DNA of 64,000 nucleotides from Alphaproteobacteria bacterium (lineage in GTDB: Bacteria > Pseudomonadota > Alphaproteobacteria > Caulobacterales > Aquidulcibacteraceae), in the NCBI GenBank assembly GCA_027485915.1, contig JAIXQA010000022.1, positions 62,001 through 126,000 of the forward strand, read 5' to 3'. The notes under the pieces were generated by a model. That model did not search any database. It saw only the letters and a program-made list of their open reading frames with translations, and was not told the origin of the DNA. Both the position numbers and the translations under genes were made by a program. Position 1 is the stretch's first letter. Every line of letters begins with the position of its first letter. Positions 25,838 to 35,235 of this stretch are shown here, in pieces.

Positions 25838-26247
25838 TCTTCCTTGGCTTTAAACACTAAAACAACGCCATTGATGCACCAACGCTGACCAGTCGGTGCG
25901 GGCCCGTCTGGGAAGACATGGCCTTGGTGTGCACCACAGGTGGCGCAATGGCATTCGGTACGCGGATAGAGCAGCTTCCAATCGGTCTTGGTGGCAACAG
26001 CTTCAGCTGAGATCGGCTTGGTAAAGCTGGGCCAGCCAGTGCCCGAATCAAACTTATCCTCGGCTGCCCACAAGGCACTGCCGCAGCCGACGCAATGGAA
26101 GGTGCCATCGCGGTGTTCATTATTGAGCGGCGAGGTAAAAGCGCGCTCGGTGCCTTCTTGTCTGGCGACTTGATATTGGGCCGGTGTCAGGATCATTTTC
26201 CATTCGGCATCGGTTTTTTCGACAGTGAAGCGGGCGGACTTGGCCAT
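25834..26247 (-). CDS. msrB: Peptide-methionine (R)-S-oxide reductase MsrB
   Basis: Repairs oxidised methionine (R isomer) with thioredoxin; 137 aa, single domain without signal peptide. Zinc-site CxxC pairs are seen in FHCVGCGSAL and CHCATCGAHQGHVF. The catalytic Cys lies in QRWCINGVVLVF (usually RYCINS). SGTGWPSFTKPI is the conserved substrate loop. The gene has ATG 26247 with a ribosome site AGGAG on the minus strand. It overlaps the convergent protease gene by 4 bases. Confidence 0.96.
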   Translation of the reverse strand: MAKSARFTVEKTDAEWKMILTPAQYQVARQEGTERAFTSPLNNEHRDGTFHCVGCGSALWAAEDKFDSGTGWPSFTKPISAEAVATKTDWKLLYPRTECHCATCGAHQGHVFPDGPAPTGQRWCINGVVLVFKAKED

Positions 26248-26307
26248 GATGTTCTCCTATGAGCCTCTTTACGCAAGGCCGGCGCGATTGGTTGCAGTCT
26301 GGATGCG

Positions 26308-27579
26308 TCATATGCCGGTTTTGACGACACCCTTACCATAGCGGGCATGCACTGAATCGAGAGCGCGCTCTAGGGCGGCCCGTTTGGGCGCTTGGGTATT
26401 TAATAGATCGCCCTGATCCGCACCTTCCAGTGCGCTAAGGTCAGACAAACCCACCCCAATCAAACGGAATGGGCCTTTGCCAATCTCTGCGCTAAGCAAG
26501 GGCCGCGCGGCATCAAACACGACGCGCCCAGTCGCGGTGGGCTCTGGTAACGTTAGCCGCCTTGTAACTTGTTTGAAGCCCGATGTCTTGAGCTTGAGGG
26601 TCACAACCCGGCCGGCATGGCCCTTTGCGCGGCTTATTTCGCCGACCTTGGCGCACAAGCGCTGTAGGATCGGTTCTAACTCTTCCAAGCTTTTCAAGTC
26701 ATAATGGAAGGTGGTCTCTGAAGAGATGGACTTGCGCTCACTATCGGGTTCCACGTGGCGATGGTCGATGCCGCGCGCCATATTGGCCAGCCGTGTGCCA
26801 CCATCGCCGTAGCGGCGCGTCAGGTCGTCCGATTTTGCTGCGGCAAGGTCACCAATTAGCTGGTAGCCATCGCGGTTGAGGGCTTTGGCAAAAGCCGGCC
26901 CGACGCCATGCAGAAAGCCCACAGGTTTTGGCCATAAAATTTCTGGCACATCTTCCGGCCCCAGTATCGCTAAGCCACGCGGTTTATCGAGGTCGCTCGC
27001 CGTCTTCGCCAAAAATTTGTTACAAGACAGACCAATAGAGACTGTAAGGCCCATCTCGGTTTCAATCTTGTGCTGAAACCGGGCCAAAGTCAGGACTGGG
27101 GCACCGTGGTGCATCTGGCTGGTGCCTGAAAGATCAAGATAGGCCTCATCAATCGAGACCGGCTCGACTAAGGGCGTCAGCGCCTGCATGGCTTGGCGAA
27201 TGGCTTTGCCCTCGCGGGCATAGAGGCTCATGTTCGGTGGGATCACCGTTGCATCTGGGCAGAGCTTTAAAGCTTTAAACATCGGCATGGCCGAACGCAC
27301 ACCCGAGGCGCGCGCAATATAGCAACAGGTCGCCACCACACCGCGCCGCCCACCGCCCACAATGACGGGCTTATCGCGCAATTCGGGCTGATCGCGCTTG
27401 TGGATCGCTGCATAAAAGGCGTCACAATCAATATGGGCGATAGAGAAGCTCAGAAGGTTGTTATGGCTGATTTGTCGCCTCGAGCCGCATTTTGGGCAGC
27501 GCAATGCCTGTTCGCTACCCTGAGATACGTCCTGATAAAAACAATCGCGGCATAGACTTGGCAAGGCTCGATTAACTCC
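26308..27579 (-). CDS. dinB: DNA polymerase IV with N-terminal zinc-finger
   Basis: Y-family translesion polymerase, 423 aa. Before the polymerase core lies a small zinc-finger: LCRDCFYQD and [10 protein letters not shown], four Cys in two pairs, a form known from Alphaproteobacteria. The catalytic region contains [16 protein letters not shown] and [14 protein letters not shown] with the metal-binding Asp and Asp-Glu. No LexA-type box (GAAC/GTTC repeats) is seen upstream. The start is uncertain: ATG 27579 is chosen, ATG 27597 is possible; neither has a good ribosome site. Divergent from divK with about 60 bases between. Confidence 0.92.
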   Translation of the reverse strand, partial: GVNRALPSLCRDCFYQDVSQGSEQALRCPKCGSRRQISHNNLLSFSIAHIDCDAFYAAIHKRDQPELRDKPVIVGGGRRGVVATCCYIARASGVRSAMPMFKALKLCPDATVIPPNMSLYAREGKAIRQAMQALTPLVEPVSIDEAYLDLSGTSQMHHGAPVLTLARFQHKIETEMGLTVSIGLSCNKFLAKTASDLDKPRGLAILGPEDVPEILWPKPVGFLHGVGPAFAKALNRDGYQLIGDLAAAKSDDLTRRYGDGGTRLANMARGIDHRHVEPDSERKSISSETTFHYDLKSLEELEPILQRLCAKVGEISRAKGHAGRVVTLKLKTSGFKQVTRRLTLPEPTATGRVVFDAARPLLSAEIGKGPFRLIGVGLSDLSALEGADQGDLLNTQAPKRAALERALDSVHARYGKGVVKTGI

Positions 27580-27602
27580 CATGCGATACAAGCACATTTC
27601 AA

Positions 27603-27621
27603 GCTTGGGGTCACTCCAAGC
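27603..27621. promoter_or_regulatory. Inverted repeat between dinB and divK
   Basis: GCTTGG (27603-27608) and CCAAGC (27616-27621) are exact reverse complements around GGTCACT. It lies in the short gap between divergent dinB and divK starts, where an operator could affect both genes. Not a recognised LexA or CtrA site. Confidence 0.4.
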
Positions 27622-27640
27622 AAAAAGATTGGAGCGGAGT

Positions 27641-28060
27641 ATGGCGGCGTCGGTCGCAACTCATGAAACGGAACAGCCTTTGGGCGAGCCAAAGGCGCAA
27701 AAAACCGTGATGATTGTTGAGGATAATGAACTCAACATGCGGCTGTTCCGTGACCTGTTGGCAGCCTTTGGCTATCGGACGGTTGAGACGCGCGATGGCT
27801 TGATGGCGCTTGACCTAGCGCGCGCTGAAAAGCCCGATCTAATTTTGATGGATATTCAATTGCCAGAAGTCTCGGGCCTCGACATCACACGCTGGATGAA
27901 AGCCGATGATGAATTGGCCAGCATCCCCATCATCGCCGTAACCGCTTTTGCCATGCGCGGTGATGAAGAGCGTTTCCGCGAAGGTGGCTGCCAAGACTAT
28001 CTCTCGAAACCCATTTCCGTGGCCACCTTTATTGGCGCTGTGCGTAAGTTCATAGGATAG
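27641..28060 (+). CDS. divK: Single-domain response regulator DivK
   Basis: Receiver domain only, 139 aa. Acidic pocket [10 protein letters not shown], phospho-acceptor Asp71 in [15 protein letters not shown], Thr in IIAVTAFAM and Lys in YLSKPIS are all intact. In Caulobacter DivK is phosphorylated by DivJ, dephosphorylated by PleC, and controls CtrA through DivL-CckA. It has an N-terminal extension of about 20 residues compared with the usual protein. Start 27641 has GGAG upstream. pleD follows after 4 bases, the classic divK-pleD order that identifies it. Confidence 0.93.
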   Translation: MAASVATHETEQPLGEPKAQKTVMIVEDNELNMRLFRDLLAAFGYRTVETRDGLMALDLARAEKPDLILMDIQLPEVSGLDITRWMKADDELASIPIIAVTAFAMRGDEERFREGGCQDYLSKPISVATFIGAVRKFIG

Positions 28061-28064
28061 ACCG

Positions 28065-29429
28065 ATGACCGCACGCGTACTTGTTGTTGATGATGTGGAA
28101 CCCAATGTTCGCTTGCTAGAAGCCAAGCTTCAGCACGAATATTATACGGTAATCACGTCTAATTCGGGCGAAGATGCTATCGTCAAAGCCAATCGCGAAA
28201 ATCCCGATGTCATTTTGCTCGACGTCATGATGCCGGGCCTGGATGGCTTTGAGACCTGCAAGCGGCTGAAAGAAGACCCCGCCACCCGCCACATTCCCGT
28301 GGTGATGGTCACCGCACTCGACCAGCGCGAAGATCGTGTGAAGGGTCTCGCTGTCGGGGCCGATGATTTTCTCTCCAAGCCGATTGACGACATTACCTTG
28401 TTTGCGCGGGTAAAGTCGCTCGCGCGCTTTAAGGCTGTCGCCGACGAGTTGCGTTTGCGAGAGGCTGCTGGCCGCCGCATGGGCGTGATTGAAGGTGGGG
28501 CAAACCGCGAATTGGGTCTCAATGCCCGTATTCTGATCGTGGAAGATGATCCTCGCCGCGCGGCACGTCTGAAGCGCACTTTGGAAGTCGAACAGCGACC
28601 CATGCTGATGCAGGATTCCAATGAATTGGGCCCAATGGGGCAATCGACTGTGGAATTGATGATTATCTCGGCTTCGGGCACTTCATTCGACGGACTGCGC
28701 CTTGCTGCCCATGTTCGCGGCCAAGAAAGCACCCGCAGCTTGCCGATCTTGGCGATCTGCGAACCGGAAGAAAAAGTCAAAGCGCTGCGTGCACTTGAGG
28801 TGGGCGTCAATGACTTCATCTATCGCCCGATTGATGATGAAGAATTGCTGGCCCGCACCCGCACTTTGATCAAGCGTAAGCGCCATATTGATCAGCTGCG
28901 CTTGACAGTGGATTCAAGCATGGAATTGGCTGTGACGGACCAGCTGACCGGCCTTCATAATCGCCGCTACATGGAAAGCCAGTTGAAGTCTTTGCTCGCC
29001 CGCGCCTCTCGCGGTGGCGCGCCAGTCTCGGTTTTGATTGCCGATATCGACCATTTTAAGCGTGTCAACGACCTGTTCGGCCATGATGCCGGGGACAATG
29101 TGATCCGTGAATTTGCGGCGCGCCTTGCCTCTAACTTCCGGCCGCGCGATTTGGCTTGCCGCTATGGCGGGGAAGAATTCGTGGTCATCATGCCCGAAAC
29201 CAATGCTAATGACGCCAATATGATCGCCGAGCGCCTGCGCTCTTCGATCGAAGAGGCGGCCTTCTTCATCGGGTCTGCCCGCGATACATTGGATGTGACC
29301 TGCTCGGTTGGCGTCGCCGTCGCAAAAAACAGCGAACTCGACTATGAATCCGTGCTCAAACGCGCCGACGAAGCCCTCTATGTGGCCAAACGCAGTGGAC
29401 GGAATAAGGTTGTTTCGCAGGCGGCTTGA
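28065..29429 (+). CDS. pleD: Diguanylate cyclase response regulator PleD
   Basis: 454 aa with the architecture REC-REC-GGDEF. First receiver: acidic VVDDVEPN, phospho-acceptor Asp53 in LLDVMMPGLDG, Lys105 in LSKPIDD. The second receiver is degenerate, with IISAS where the acceptor Asp would be, as in Caulobacter PleD where it serves as a dimerisation adaptor. The cyclase has the active motif YGGEEFVVIMPE and, five residues before it, RPRD, which fits the RxxD inhibitory site for c-di-GMP feedback. PleD drives the swarmer-to-stalked change in model organisms. Four bases separate it from divK. Confidence 0.95.
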   Translation: MTARVLVVDDVEPNVRLLEAKLQHEYYTVITSNSGEDAIVKANRENPDVILLDVMMPGLDGFETCKRLKEDPATRHIPVVMVTALDQREDRVKGLAVGADDFLSKPIDDITLFARVKSLARFKAVADELRLREAAGRRMGVIEGGANRELGLNARILIVEDDPRRAARLKRTLEVEQRPMLMQDSNELGPMGQSTVELMIISASGTSFDGLRLAAHVRGQESTRSLPILAICEPEEKVKALRALEVGVNDFIYRPIDDEELLARTRTLIKRKRHIDQLRLTVDSSMELAVTDQLTGLHNRRYMESQLKSLLARASRGGAPVSVLIADIDHFKRVNDLFGHDAGDNVIREFAARLASNFRPRDLACRYGGEEFVVIMPETNANDANMIAERLRSSIEEAAFFIGSARDTLDVTCSVGVAVAKNSELDYESVLKRADEALYVAKRSGRNKVVSQAA

Positions 29430-29465
29430 GGGGCGAGGCCAAGCTGCACTTAGAGAATGTCACCT

Positions 29466-29652
29466 TTAGAGCCATTCCACCCAGACCGCCTTTGCCGCAG
29501 GCTCTGCCTCGTCAAAGGCGATGCCCGAGTTTTGGCGCGCCCCTTGACCCCACAATTTGCGCAGAAACAATTCCCACCCGGCTTCAAGCAAAGCAGAGCG
29601 ATGCTCGAAGGCGTTCTAGGTGTTTAGGTCCAGACCATAGACCCCAGACCAT
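29466..29652 (-). pseudogene. Possible frame-disrupted small gene downstream of bamE
   Basis: On the minus strand an ATG at 29652 opens MVWGLWSGPKHLERLRASL before a TGA; shifting forward one base at that stop continues with EAGWELFLRKLWGQGARQNS and ends AKAVWVEWL at a TAA (29466-29468). Both halves look protein-like (Trp, Glu and Arg-rich, amphipathic) and together would give about 61 codons. A one-base insertion, a sequencing error or a +1 frameshift could explain it. No family is recognised, and chance cannot be excluded. Confidence 0.3.
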
Positions 29653-29675
29653 CTATGCCCTCAGAGCCCGAGGCC

Positions 29676-30167
29676 CTAATTCCGTCTAGGACCACCCGCA
29701 GAGGTCGGCAGATTGGGGTCAGAGCCGGGCAACTGGACGGGCGCGCGGCCGATGGAGCCGAAGATTTGCTCGAGGAAGGTGACTTCGCGGCCGCGGGTTG
29801 GGGTGCGGCGGGTGTCATAGTCAATCACCCGGCCATCGGCGAGGCCATACTTGCGGACACTTGCCACTTTGTCTGCATCATCGAACGAGATGGCGACAAT
29901 GGTGCGCTCCATCGTGCGGGGACGATAAAAGGCGGTCTGCTTTTGGATTGAGGAAATATAATACCAGGTCTGCTCGTCAAACGTGCCGGTCTGGGAAGGG
30001 TTACCCATGCGGGTCAACACGGTTTCTTTGGTATCCACGCCATCTTGAAAGGCAGCAGTTTGACTCTCGTCTGCGAGGAAGCCGCGCCGGTCTACAACCC
30101 CTGTGCAAGCCCCCAGAATAGAGATGCTACAGAGCAAACCAACAGCAACCAAATTTCTTCCGCGCAT
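29676..30167 (-). CDS. bamE: Outer-membrane assembly lipoprotein BamE
   Basis: SmpA/OmlA-family lipoprotein of the BAM complex that folds outer-membrane proteins; 163 aa. The signal ends in the lipobox ILGAC. The BamE fold is seen in VDTKETVLTRMGNPSQTGTF and TWYYISSIQKQTAFYRPR, followed by a beta segment and a proline-rich tail. It is divergent from the bc1-chaperone gene, an arrangement common in Alphaproteobacteria. bamB occurs elsewhere in the window (48275). Confidence 0.93.
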   Translation of the reverse strand: MRGRNLVAVGLLCSISILGACTGVVDRRGFLADESQTAAFQDGVDTKETVLTRMGNPSQTGTFDEQTWYYISSIQKQTAFYRPRTMERTIVAISFDDADKVASVRKYGLADGRVIDYDTRRTPTRGREVTFLEQIFGSIGRAPVQLPGSDPNLPTSAGGPRRN

Positions 30168-30470
30168 CGTGTTTTTCCCATTAAAGCCACCCTGACTGGG
30201 GTGCTTGCTTCGTGCCTTGCCTGCCCATAACGCGCAACTGGCAACAAATTAAGGCAAAAATGCCAAAGAATTGATGCCGGACGTGTCACCGCGCTGTAGA
30301 TGTCGCTGCACGTTGAGCCAAAAATATGGCAAAGCCCGCAGTGCTTGCCTTGACCTAGCCCGCCGGAATGTAAGGTTCAAGCCTAAGGTTCACGTTTCAG
30401 CTTCATCTTGAAGTGTTTAGAACCGACCCACATGTGTGTGGGCGGTCGTTTCTCCCCTGACAGGTCCCCC
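30168..30470. other. Intergenic region between bamE and the bc1-chaperone gene
   Basis: About 300 bases of divergent promoter space. No coding frame of note is seen. It contains the imperfect hairpin at 30422-30446 close to the chaperone start. Promoters for both genes must lie here, but no -35/-10 pair stands out clearly. Confidence 0.5.
30422..30446 (+). promoter_or_regulatory. Hairpin in the leader of the bc1-chaperone gene
   Basis: ACCG-A-CCCACA (30422-30432) pairs with TGTGGG-CGGT (30437-30446), with one bulged A and a TGTG loop. A weak T-rich tail (CGTTTCT) follows. It lies 24 bases upstream of the ATG at 30471 and might be a leader attenuator or a terminator of readthrough; evidence is structural only. 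Confidence 0.4.
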
Positions 30471-31019
30471 ATGCCCACAAATTTGATCTCTCGCCTGTTT
30501 CGCAAAAAGCCTATCAAACAGGCGGCCCGCGCGCTTTATGATCAATTGAGCCTCGCGGCGCGCGACCCCGCCCTTTATGGCGAAGGCCGAGTGCCAGATA
30601 GTCCCGATGGCCGATTTGAACTTTTGGCCTTACATGCTTCCGTGCTGTTTTCCCGCTTGTCCAAGCGCGGCGATCAGGCCGAAGAAACGTCCCAAGAGGT
30701 CTTCAACATCATGTTTTCAGCCCTCGACCATGCGTTGCGGGAATTGGGTGTGGGCGATTTGTCGGTCGGCAAGCGAATCAGGAAGCTGGCGGAAAGCTTT
30801 TATGGCCGCATGGCGATCTATACGGGCGCGCTGCAATTGCCAGAGGGCGAGGGATTGGGCGTTTTGGCCGAAGCCATTCGCGTGCATGTGTTGGAAAAAG
30901 ACCCTGCTGCAGAAGGCTTTGCCACTGAATTGGCCTCACGCATCCGTGATTGGACGCTTGACCTGCAAGGGGTTGCAGACGACACTCTCCTACGCGGCGA
31001 ACTGCCTCTGCCACGCTGA
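30471..31019 (+). CDS. Ubiquinol-cytochrome c chaperone family protein
   Basis: 182-aa CBP3-like protein (PF03981 type) that in mitochondria and alphaproteobacteria helps assemble the bc1 complex, chiefly cytochrome b. Seen: an N-terminal LISRLFRKKPIKQAARALYD, then ALYGEGRVPDSPDGRFELLA, FSRLSKRGDQAEETSQEVFN and VGKRIRKLAESFYGRMAIYT. ATG 30471 begins MPTNLISRLF; an upstream frame from 30408 lacks family similarity. In relatives a DUF177 gene often sits between this gene and plsX; it is absent here. Confidence 0.9.
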   Translation: MPTNLISRLFRKKPIKQAARALYDQLSLAARDPALYGEGRVPDSPDGRFELLALHASVLFSRLSKRGDQAEETSQEVFNIMFSALDHALRELGVGDLSVGKRIRKLAESFYGRMAIYTGALQLPEGEGLGVLAEAIRVHVLEKDPAAEGFATELASRIRDWTLDLQGVADDTLLRGELPLPR

Positions 31020-31162
31020 AAAGCCATGGAAACTGCAGCGATTTGACCAGAATCGTCTGAATAATGTCATGGAGTTTCGCCAAGTGTGTGGGTAATGCCG
31101 CCTCGCAGTGCTGACTGGTTCGGTTGGCTAAAGGCGCAGGGGCAAACGCCCAAGGAGACGGG

Positions 31163-32248
31163 ATGACAAGTGGCCTAAGCCTATCGATCGACGCCATGGG
31201 CGGGGATCATGCACCAGACGCAATCCTTGCCGGCGTGGATCAGTTTGCGCAAGAAAATCCAGGTGCGCACTTTATTCTGCATGGCGATCAGGCTGCACTT
31301 GACCCGCTGCTCGCCGCTCTACCCGCCGCTAAAGCCGCCAGCGAGATACGCCACACGGTCGATATCGTTCCCATGGATGCGAAGCCCAGCCAAGCGATGC
31401 GCAAAAAAGGCACCAGCATGTGGAATGCGATTGCCTCGGTAAAGGCGGGCGAAGCTGCTGCAGTGGTTTCCGCCGGCAATACGGGCGCCTTAATGGCGGT
31501 TGCCCATCTGCAATTGCGCACAATGGAGGGCCTTCATCGCCCCGCCATCACCGCGTCTTGGCCGACCCCAAAGGGCCATTGTGTGGTGTTAGACGTGGGC
31601 GCAAATGTCGATTCAGACCCCAATCAATTGGTGGACTTTGCCATCATGGGCGAGGCTTTCGCCAAGGCGCTTTATGGGCTGGACCGGCCAAAGATTGGCC
31701 TGTTGAATGTCGGCTCGGAGGATGTGAAAGGCCACGAAGATATTCGCGAGGCCATGCGTCTGTTGCGTCTTTATGGCGCGAGCCTAAATCTCGATGTTCA
31801 TGGCTTTGTCGAGGGTAATGATATTTCGATGGGCAAGACCGATGTGGTCGTCACCGATGGCTTCACTGGCAATATTGCATTGAAGACCGCTGAAGGGGCT
31901 GCACGTCTGGTTGGCGCGTTTTTGAAAGAAGCGTTGACGTCAAGTCCGCTGGCGATGGCAGGGGCACTTTTGGCATCTTCTGGCCTAAAAAAGCTGAAGA
32001 ATCGGATGGACCCGAGTAATTCGAATGGCGGGGTATTTTTGGGCCTCAACGGTCTTGTTATCAAATCCCATGGCGGTACCGATGCGCGCGGATTTGCCAA
32101 TGCCATGGCCGTCGGCGCGCGTTTAGCGTCGAGTTCGTATATGACCCAAGTGGCCGATAATTTGTTGCGGCTCTCAGCGGCCCGGGCTGCGGCACAAGCC
32201 AATGCTGCGGTCGAGCCAGCGCCAATCGCAACCGCTGAAGAGGCATAA
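31163..32248 (+). CDS. plsX: Phosphate acyltransferase PlsX
   Basis: Converts acyl-ACP to acyl-phosphate for phospholipid synthesis; 361 aa. Motifs: [19 protein letters not shown] at the N-terminus, [49 protein letters not shown] and [20 protein letters not shown] 31163 has AAGGAG about 7 bases upstream; a frame from 31124 adds 13 residues. fabH follows after 5 bases, then ihfA and a merR gene, a conserved order. Confidence 0.96.
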   Translation: MTSGLSLSIDAMGGDHAPDAILAGVDQFAQENPGAHFILHGDQAALDPLLAALPAAKAASEIRHTVDIVPMDAKPSQAMRKKGTSMWNAIASVKAGEAAAVVSAGNTGALMAVAHLQLRTMEGLHRPAITASWPTPKGHCVVLDVGANVDSDPNQLVDFAIMGEAFAKALYGLDRPKIGLLNVGSEDVKGHEDIREAMRLLRLYGASLNLDVHGFVEGNDISMGKTDVVVTDGFTGNIALKTAEGAARLVGAFLKEALTSSPLAMAGALLASSGLKKLKNRMDPSNSNGGVFLGLNGLVIKSHGGTDARGFANAMAVGARLASSSYMTQVADNLLRLSAARAAAQANAAVEPAPIATAEEA

Positions 32249-32253
32249 CGGTC

Positions 32254-33240
32254 ATGGCACCTGCTTCGGGCCTGATGCGGTCGGTATTTTTGGGCAGTGG
32301 TGCGATGACCCCAAGCCGCATCGTAACCAATGCCGAGCTTGAGACCATGATCGAAACCAGTGACGCTTGGATCAAGGAGCGTACCGGCATTGCCCAGCGC
32401 GCGGTGGCGGGGCCTTTGGAGACAACCGCGACTTTGGGGACAGAAGCAGCGCGTCGTGCCATGGCTGATGCTAAATTGACCCCCGATGACATTGATTTGA
32501 TCGTTTGCGCGACTTCGACTCCCGATCGAACTTTTCCGGCGACCGCCACCTTGATTCAAGCCGAACTCGGTATCCCGGTGGCGATTGCGTTTGATGTGCA
32601 AGCAGTCTGTTCGGGATTCGTATATGCGCTGTCGGTTGCCGATGCCCTGGTCCAGACTGGGCAAGCAAAAACGGCCTTAGTTATTGGTGCAGAAACATTT
32701 TCCCGTATCTTGGACTGGTCTGACCGCACAACGGCCGTTTTGTTTGGTGACGGTGCCGGCGCCATGATTCTGGGCGCTTTACCCGCCGAGGAAGCGGGCG
32801 GTCGCGGTGTGCTGGCCCATGCGCTGCGGGCAGACGGGCGTCATGCGGATTTACTGTATGTTGATGGCGGTGCCTCGCAAGGTGGGCGCATTGGCAAACT
32901 GAAAATGCAAGGCCAGGCGGTGTTTCGCCACGCCGTTGGCAATATTTCTGAAGCAATTGCAGCATGTTGCGATAAAGCTGGCGTTCAAGTTGCCGATATC
33001 GACTGGTTTGTGCCCCATCAAGCAAACCGCAGAATTCTTGAAGGGGTTGCCCGTCGGATGGGGTTGGACGAGCACAAAGTGATTACGACGGTAACCCAGC
33101 ACGGGAACACTTCTGCGGCATCGGTGCCGCTGGCGTTTGAGGTGGCGCGGCAGGATGGTCGCATCAAAAAGGGTGATTTGGTGCTTTTGGAGGCCATGGG
33201 CGGCGGATTTACGTGGGGTGCGTCCCTAATCCGGCTGTAA
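32254..33240 (+). CDS. fabH: 3-oxoacyl-ACP synthase III (KAS III)
   Basis: Starts fatty acid synthesis by condensing acetyl-CoA with malonyl-ACP; 328 aa. Catalytic triad: Cys in [14 protein letters not shown], His in [16 protein letters not shown], Asn in [28 protein letters not shown] is the typical N-terminal motif. It lies between plsX and ihfA on the same strand. fabD is found at the end of the window, so initiation and malonyl-loading genes are not adjacent. Confidence 0.96.
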   Translation: MAPASGLMRSVFLGSGAMTPSRIVTNAELETMIETSDAWIKERTGIAQRAVAGPLETTATLGTEAARRAMADAKLTPDDIDLIVCATSTPDRTFPATATLIQAELGIPVAIAFDVQAVCSGFVYALSVADALVQTGQAKTALVIGAETFSRILDWSDRTTAVLFGDGAGAMILGALPAEEAGGRGVLAHALRADGRHADLLYVDGGASQGGRIGKLKMQGQAVFRHAVGNISEAIAACCDKAGVQVADIDWFVPHQANRRILEGVARRMGLDEHKVITTVTQHGNTSAASVPLAFEVARQDGRIKKGDLVLLEAMGGGFTWGASLIRL

Positions 33241-33355
33241 GGGGACTGGACGTATTGTAAAATAGGGGTTTAATGGGATTGTCGTGAAAGTTGAGGTCGG
33301 TTGGACGCACCGCAAAGTGGGCGTCGTTCCGGAAAGCCAATGAGGGGGGCAAGAC

Positions 33356-33646
33356 GTGGGTAAAACACTAACTCGCGCAGATTTGATTGACGCTTTGGGG
33401 CGTGAAGTAGGTTTGTCGCGGAATGATTGTTCAGATTTGTTGGAATCTATGTTGGAGCATTTGGCCAAAACGCTTGAGCGCGGCCAATTGGTAAAACTCG
33501 CGCGGTTCGGAAATTTTAGTGTTAGAGCCAAGCGCCCCCGAATCGGGCGAAACCCCAAGACGGGCGTTGAAGCAACCATCTCAGCGCGTCGCGTGGTAAG
33601 TTTCAAAGCTTCCCAAATTATGCGGGAGCGAGTCGAAAAAGGCTGA
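33356..33646 (+). CDS. ihfA: Integration host factor alpha subunit
   Basis: DNA-bending HU/IHF-family protein, 96 aa. The conserved DNA-binding arm is [20 protein letters not shown], holding the intercalating Pro, and the N-terminal helix region is [20 protein letters not shown]. Position between fabH and a merR-family gene fits the alpha subunit of other Alphaproteobacteria. The GTG start at 33356 fits family length. Confidence 0.95.
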   Translation: MGKTLTRADLIDALGREVGLSRNDCSDLLESMLEHLAKTLERGQLVKLARFGNFSVRAKRPRIGRNPKTGVEATISARRVVSFKASQIMRERVEKG

Positions 33647-33654
33647 GTATAGAC

Positions 33655-34185
33655 GTGGCAGGCATCGAAAAAGGGGAACAGGCCTTTCGGACCATCACCG
33701 AGGCTGCTGAGCTCTTGGATGTGCCTGCCCATGTCCTGCGCTTCTGGGAAGGTAAATTCCCACAATTGCGTCCGCTGAAACGGGCAGGGGGGCGCAGGCA
33801 TTATCGGCCGGAAGATATGGCCTTATTGCGCGGTATCCGCGCGCTTCTGCAAGAAGATGGCTATCAGCTCAAAGGCGTTCAAAAAGTTTTGAAAGAGCAG
33901 GGCGTCGCCTTTGTGCGTACCCGGGGGGCCGGTACGCAGCCAGATGTGCTTCCGCCCGTGACCGCTGACCCAGAAATACTGGCATTGGGCGCAGCCGCGC
34001 GTGGGCCTGTGTATCCACTGTCACCTCAAAGCGTCCAAGAGGGACCTACGCCCGTTGAGGCAATGACGGCGGCAGAAAACTTGCCTGCGGCCAATCAGGA
34101 CCTCTTGTTAGCCGCCCTCGAAAAGCTGGAACGGGCGGATGCTATTTTGACGGCGGTGGCCGCTTTCCAGCGTCGATCCTACTAA
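33655..34185 (+). CDS. MerR-family transcriptional regulator
   Basis: 176 aa with an N-terminal Mer[44 protein letters not shown] and [20 protein letters not shown]. The C-terminal half is Pro/Ala-rich with a short helix, lacking Cys metal sites, so the signal is not a thiol-bound metal. GTG 33655 follows ihfA by 8 bases; this pair after fabH is conserved in Alphaproteobacteria. Target genes are unknown. Confidence 0.9.
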   Translation: MAGIEKGEQAFRTITEAAELLDVPAHVLRFWEGKFPQLRPLKRAGGRRHYRPEDMALLRGIRALLQEDGYQLKGVQKVLKEQGVAFVRTRGAGTQPDVLPPVTADPEILALGAAARGPVYPLSPQSVQEGPTPVEAMTAAENLPAANQDLLLAALEKLERADAILTAVAAFQRRSY

Positions 34186-34207
34186 TCAAACTTCAAAGGC
34201 CACTTGT

Positions 34208-34753
34208 ATGTCTGCGCTGACCATTCGACTTGCCATGCCCACTGATCGCGACGCGATCGTCAGCTTGATGCAGCGCGCCTATCGCGGTGAAGAGAGCAGA
34301 CAGGGTTGGACGTCTGAGGCTGACCTTATCGACGGCGAACGGATCACGCCCGAAGCTGTCGATGGTGTGCTGCAAAGCCCCCATCACCGCCTTTTGATTG
34401 CGAAAAATGGCGAAGGGCAATTGATTGGCTGTGCAGATATTGAGCATGTGCGAGGCACCGTCGACACCTGTATCTTCGGCAAATTTGCCGTGGAGCCAAC
34501 CTTGCAGGGCGGCGGCGTTGGTAAACTCCTGTTGCAGGCCGCAGAAGGTGAGGCGCGCCGCTCTTTCTCAGCCACCCGCATGACGATGACGGTTATCCAA
34601 GGTCGCCAAGCGCTTATCGCGTTCTACGAGCGACGGGGCTATGTCGCGACCGGCAGAAGCATCTCTATGGCCGAAATTCATACAGATCCCACCATGACGC
34701 GTGGTCACGATCTGATTTTGCTGGAATTCGCTAAGGATTTAGCAGACGCCTGA
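34208..34753 (+). CDS. GNAT-family N-acetyltransferase
   Basis: 181-aa single GNAT domain. Coenzyme A binding motif A is seen in FGKFAVEPTLQGGGVGKLLL, followed by a helix and motif B FYERRGYVATGRSI. The N-terminus LTIRLAMPTDRDAIVSLMQR is typical of the family. The acceptor substrate cannot be told. It starts 22 bases after the MerR gene and could share its transcript. Confidence 0.88.
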   Translation: MSALTIRLAMPTDRDAIVSLMQRAYRGEESRQGWTSEADLIDGERITPEAVDGVLQSPHHRLLIAKNGEGQLIGCADIEHVRGTVDTCIFGKFAVEPTLQGGGVGKLLLQAAEGEARRSFSATRMTMTVIQGRQALIAFYERRGYVATGRSISMAEIHTDPTMTRGHDLILLEFAKDLADA

Positions 34754-34872
34754 CTGGGGCGTTCGAGCGGTGTCACCTTGTGTGAGAAATCTCTGACAAC
34801 AGCGATTGCCGCCAACCCTCTGGCCGTTTATAGCCGCTGCCTCGCAGCAGTCACCTGTTTGCGTGTAAAGGT

Positions 34873-34949
34873 CGGAGCGTAGCGCAGCTTGGTAGCGCAC
34901 TTGTCTGGGGGACAAGGGGTCGTGGGTTCGAATCCCGCCGCTCCGACCA
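34873..34949 (+). tRNA. tRNA-Pro (anticodon GGG)
   Basis: The acceptor stem CGGAGCG pairs with CGCTCCG, followed by A and CCA (34947-34949). The anticodon stem CTTGT/ACAAG encloses the loop CTGGGGG, giving anticodon GGG, and the T-arm has GGTTCGAATCC. It reads CCC and CCU proline codons. Confidence 0.95.
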
Positions 34950-34977
34950 TTTCACCCCAAATTGGAAATTGGAGCCT

Positions 34978-35235
34978 TTAGCTCCGCTTGCGAACGGCAG
35001 CCGCTTCAGGTGGCTTCTCAGCGGCAGCTTCATCAGGATCAGGTTTGCGCATCCAGATGTAGACCGGATAGAGCGGAAATACCCAAGCGAGGCCTGCAAT
35101 CGCGAAATAGGCGATCTGGGCATACCAAGGTTTGTCTGCAAACAAAGCACCGACCGAGGCTGCAAAGAACGAATAAACCACCAAGACAACTAATGTCAGG
35201 CTGATTCCGATGGCGCGCCGATGTGTCGCTTTCAC
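34978..35235 (-). CDS. DUF2842 small membrane protein
   Basis: 85-aa protein with two membrane helices (GISLTLVVLVVYSFFAASVG and AYFAIAGLAWVFPLYPVYIW) and the pattern KPWYAQIAYFAIAGLAWVFP then WMRKPD of DUF2842. A charged Ala/Glu/Pro tail follows. The family is alphaproteobacterial with no proven function; gene neighbours of heme and respiratory genes are common, and heme A synthase lies divergent 150 bases away here. Confidence 0.85.
   Translation of the reverse strand: MKATHRRAIGISLTLVVLVVYSFFAASVGALFADKPWYAQIAYFAIAGLAWVFPLYPVYIWMRKPDPDEAAAEKPPEAAAVRKRS

Noticed and set aside
27580-27640. LexA/SOS box for dinB
   Set aside because: No GAAC or GTTC pair with alphaproteobacterial spacing is present.
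29426-29689. 87-codon plus-strand frame after pleD
   Set aside because: Arg/Pro-rich composition without domain signs, running into antisense bamE; judged a chance frame.
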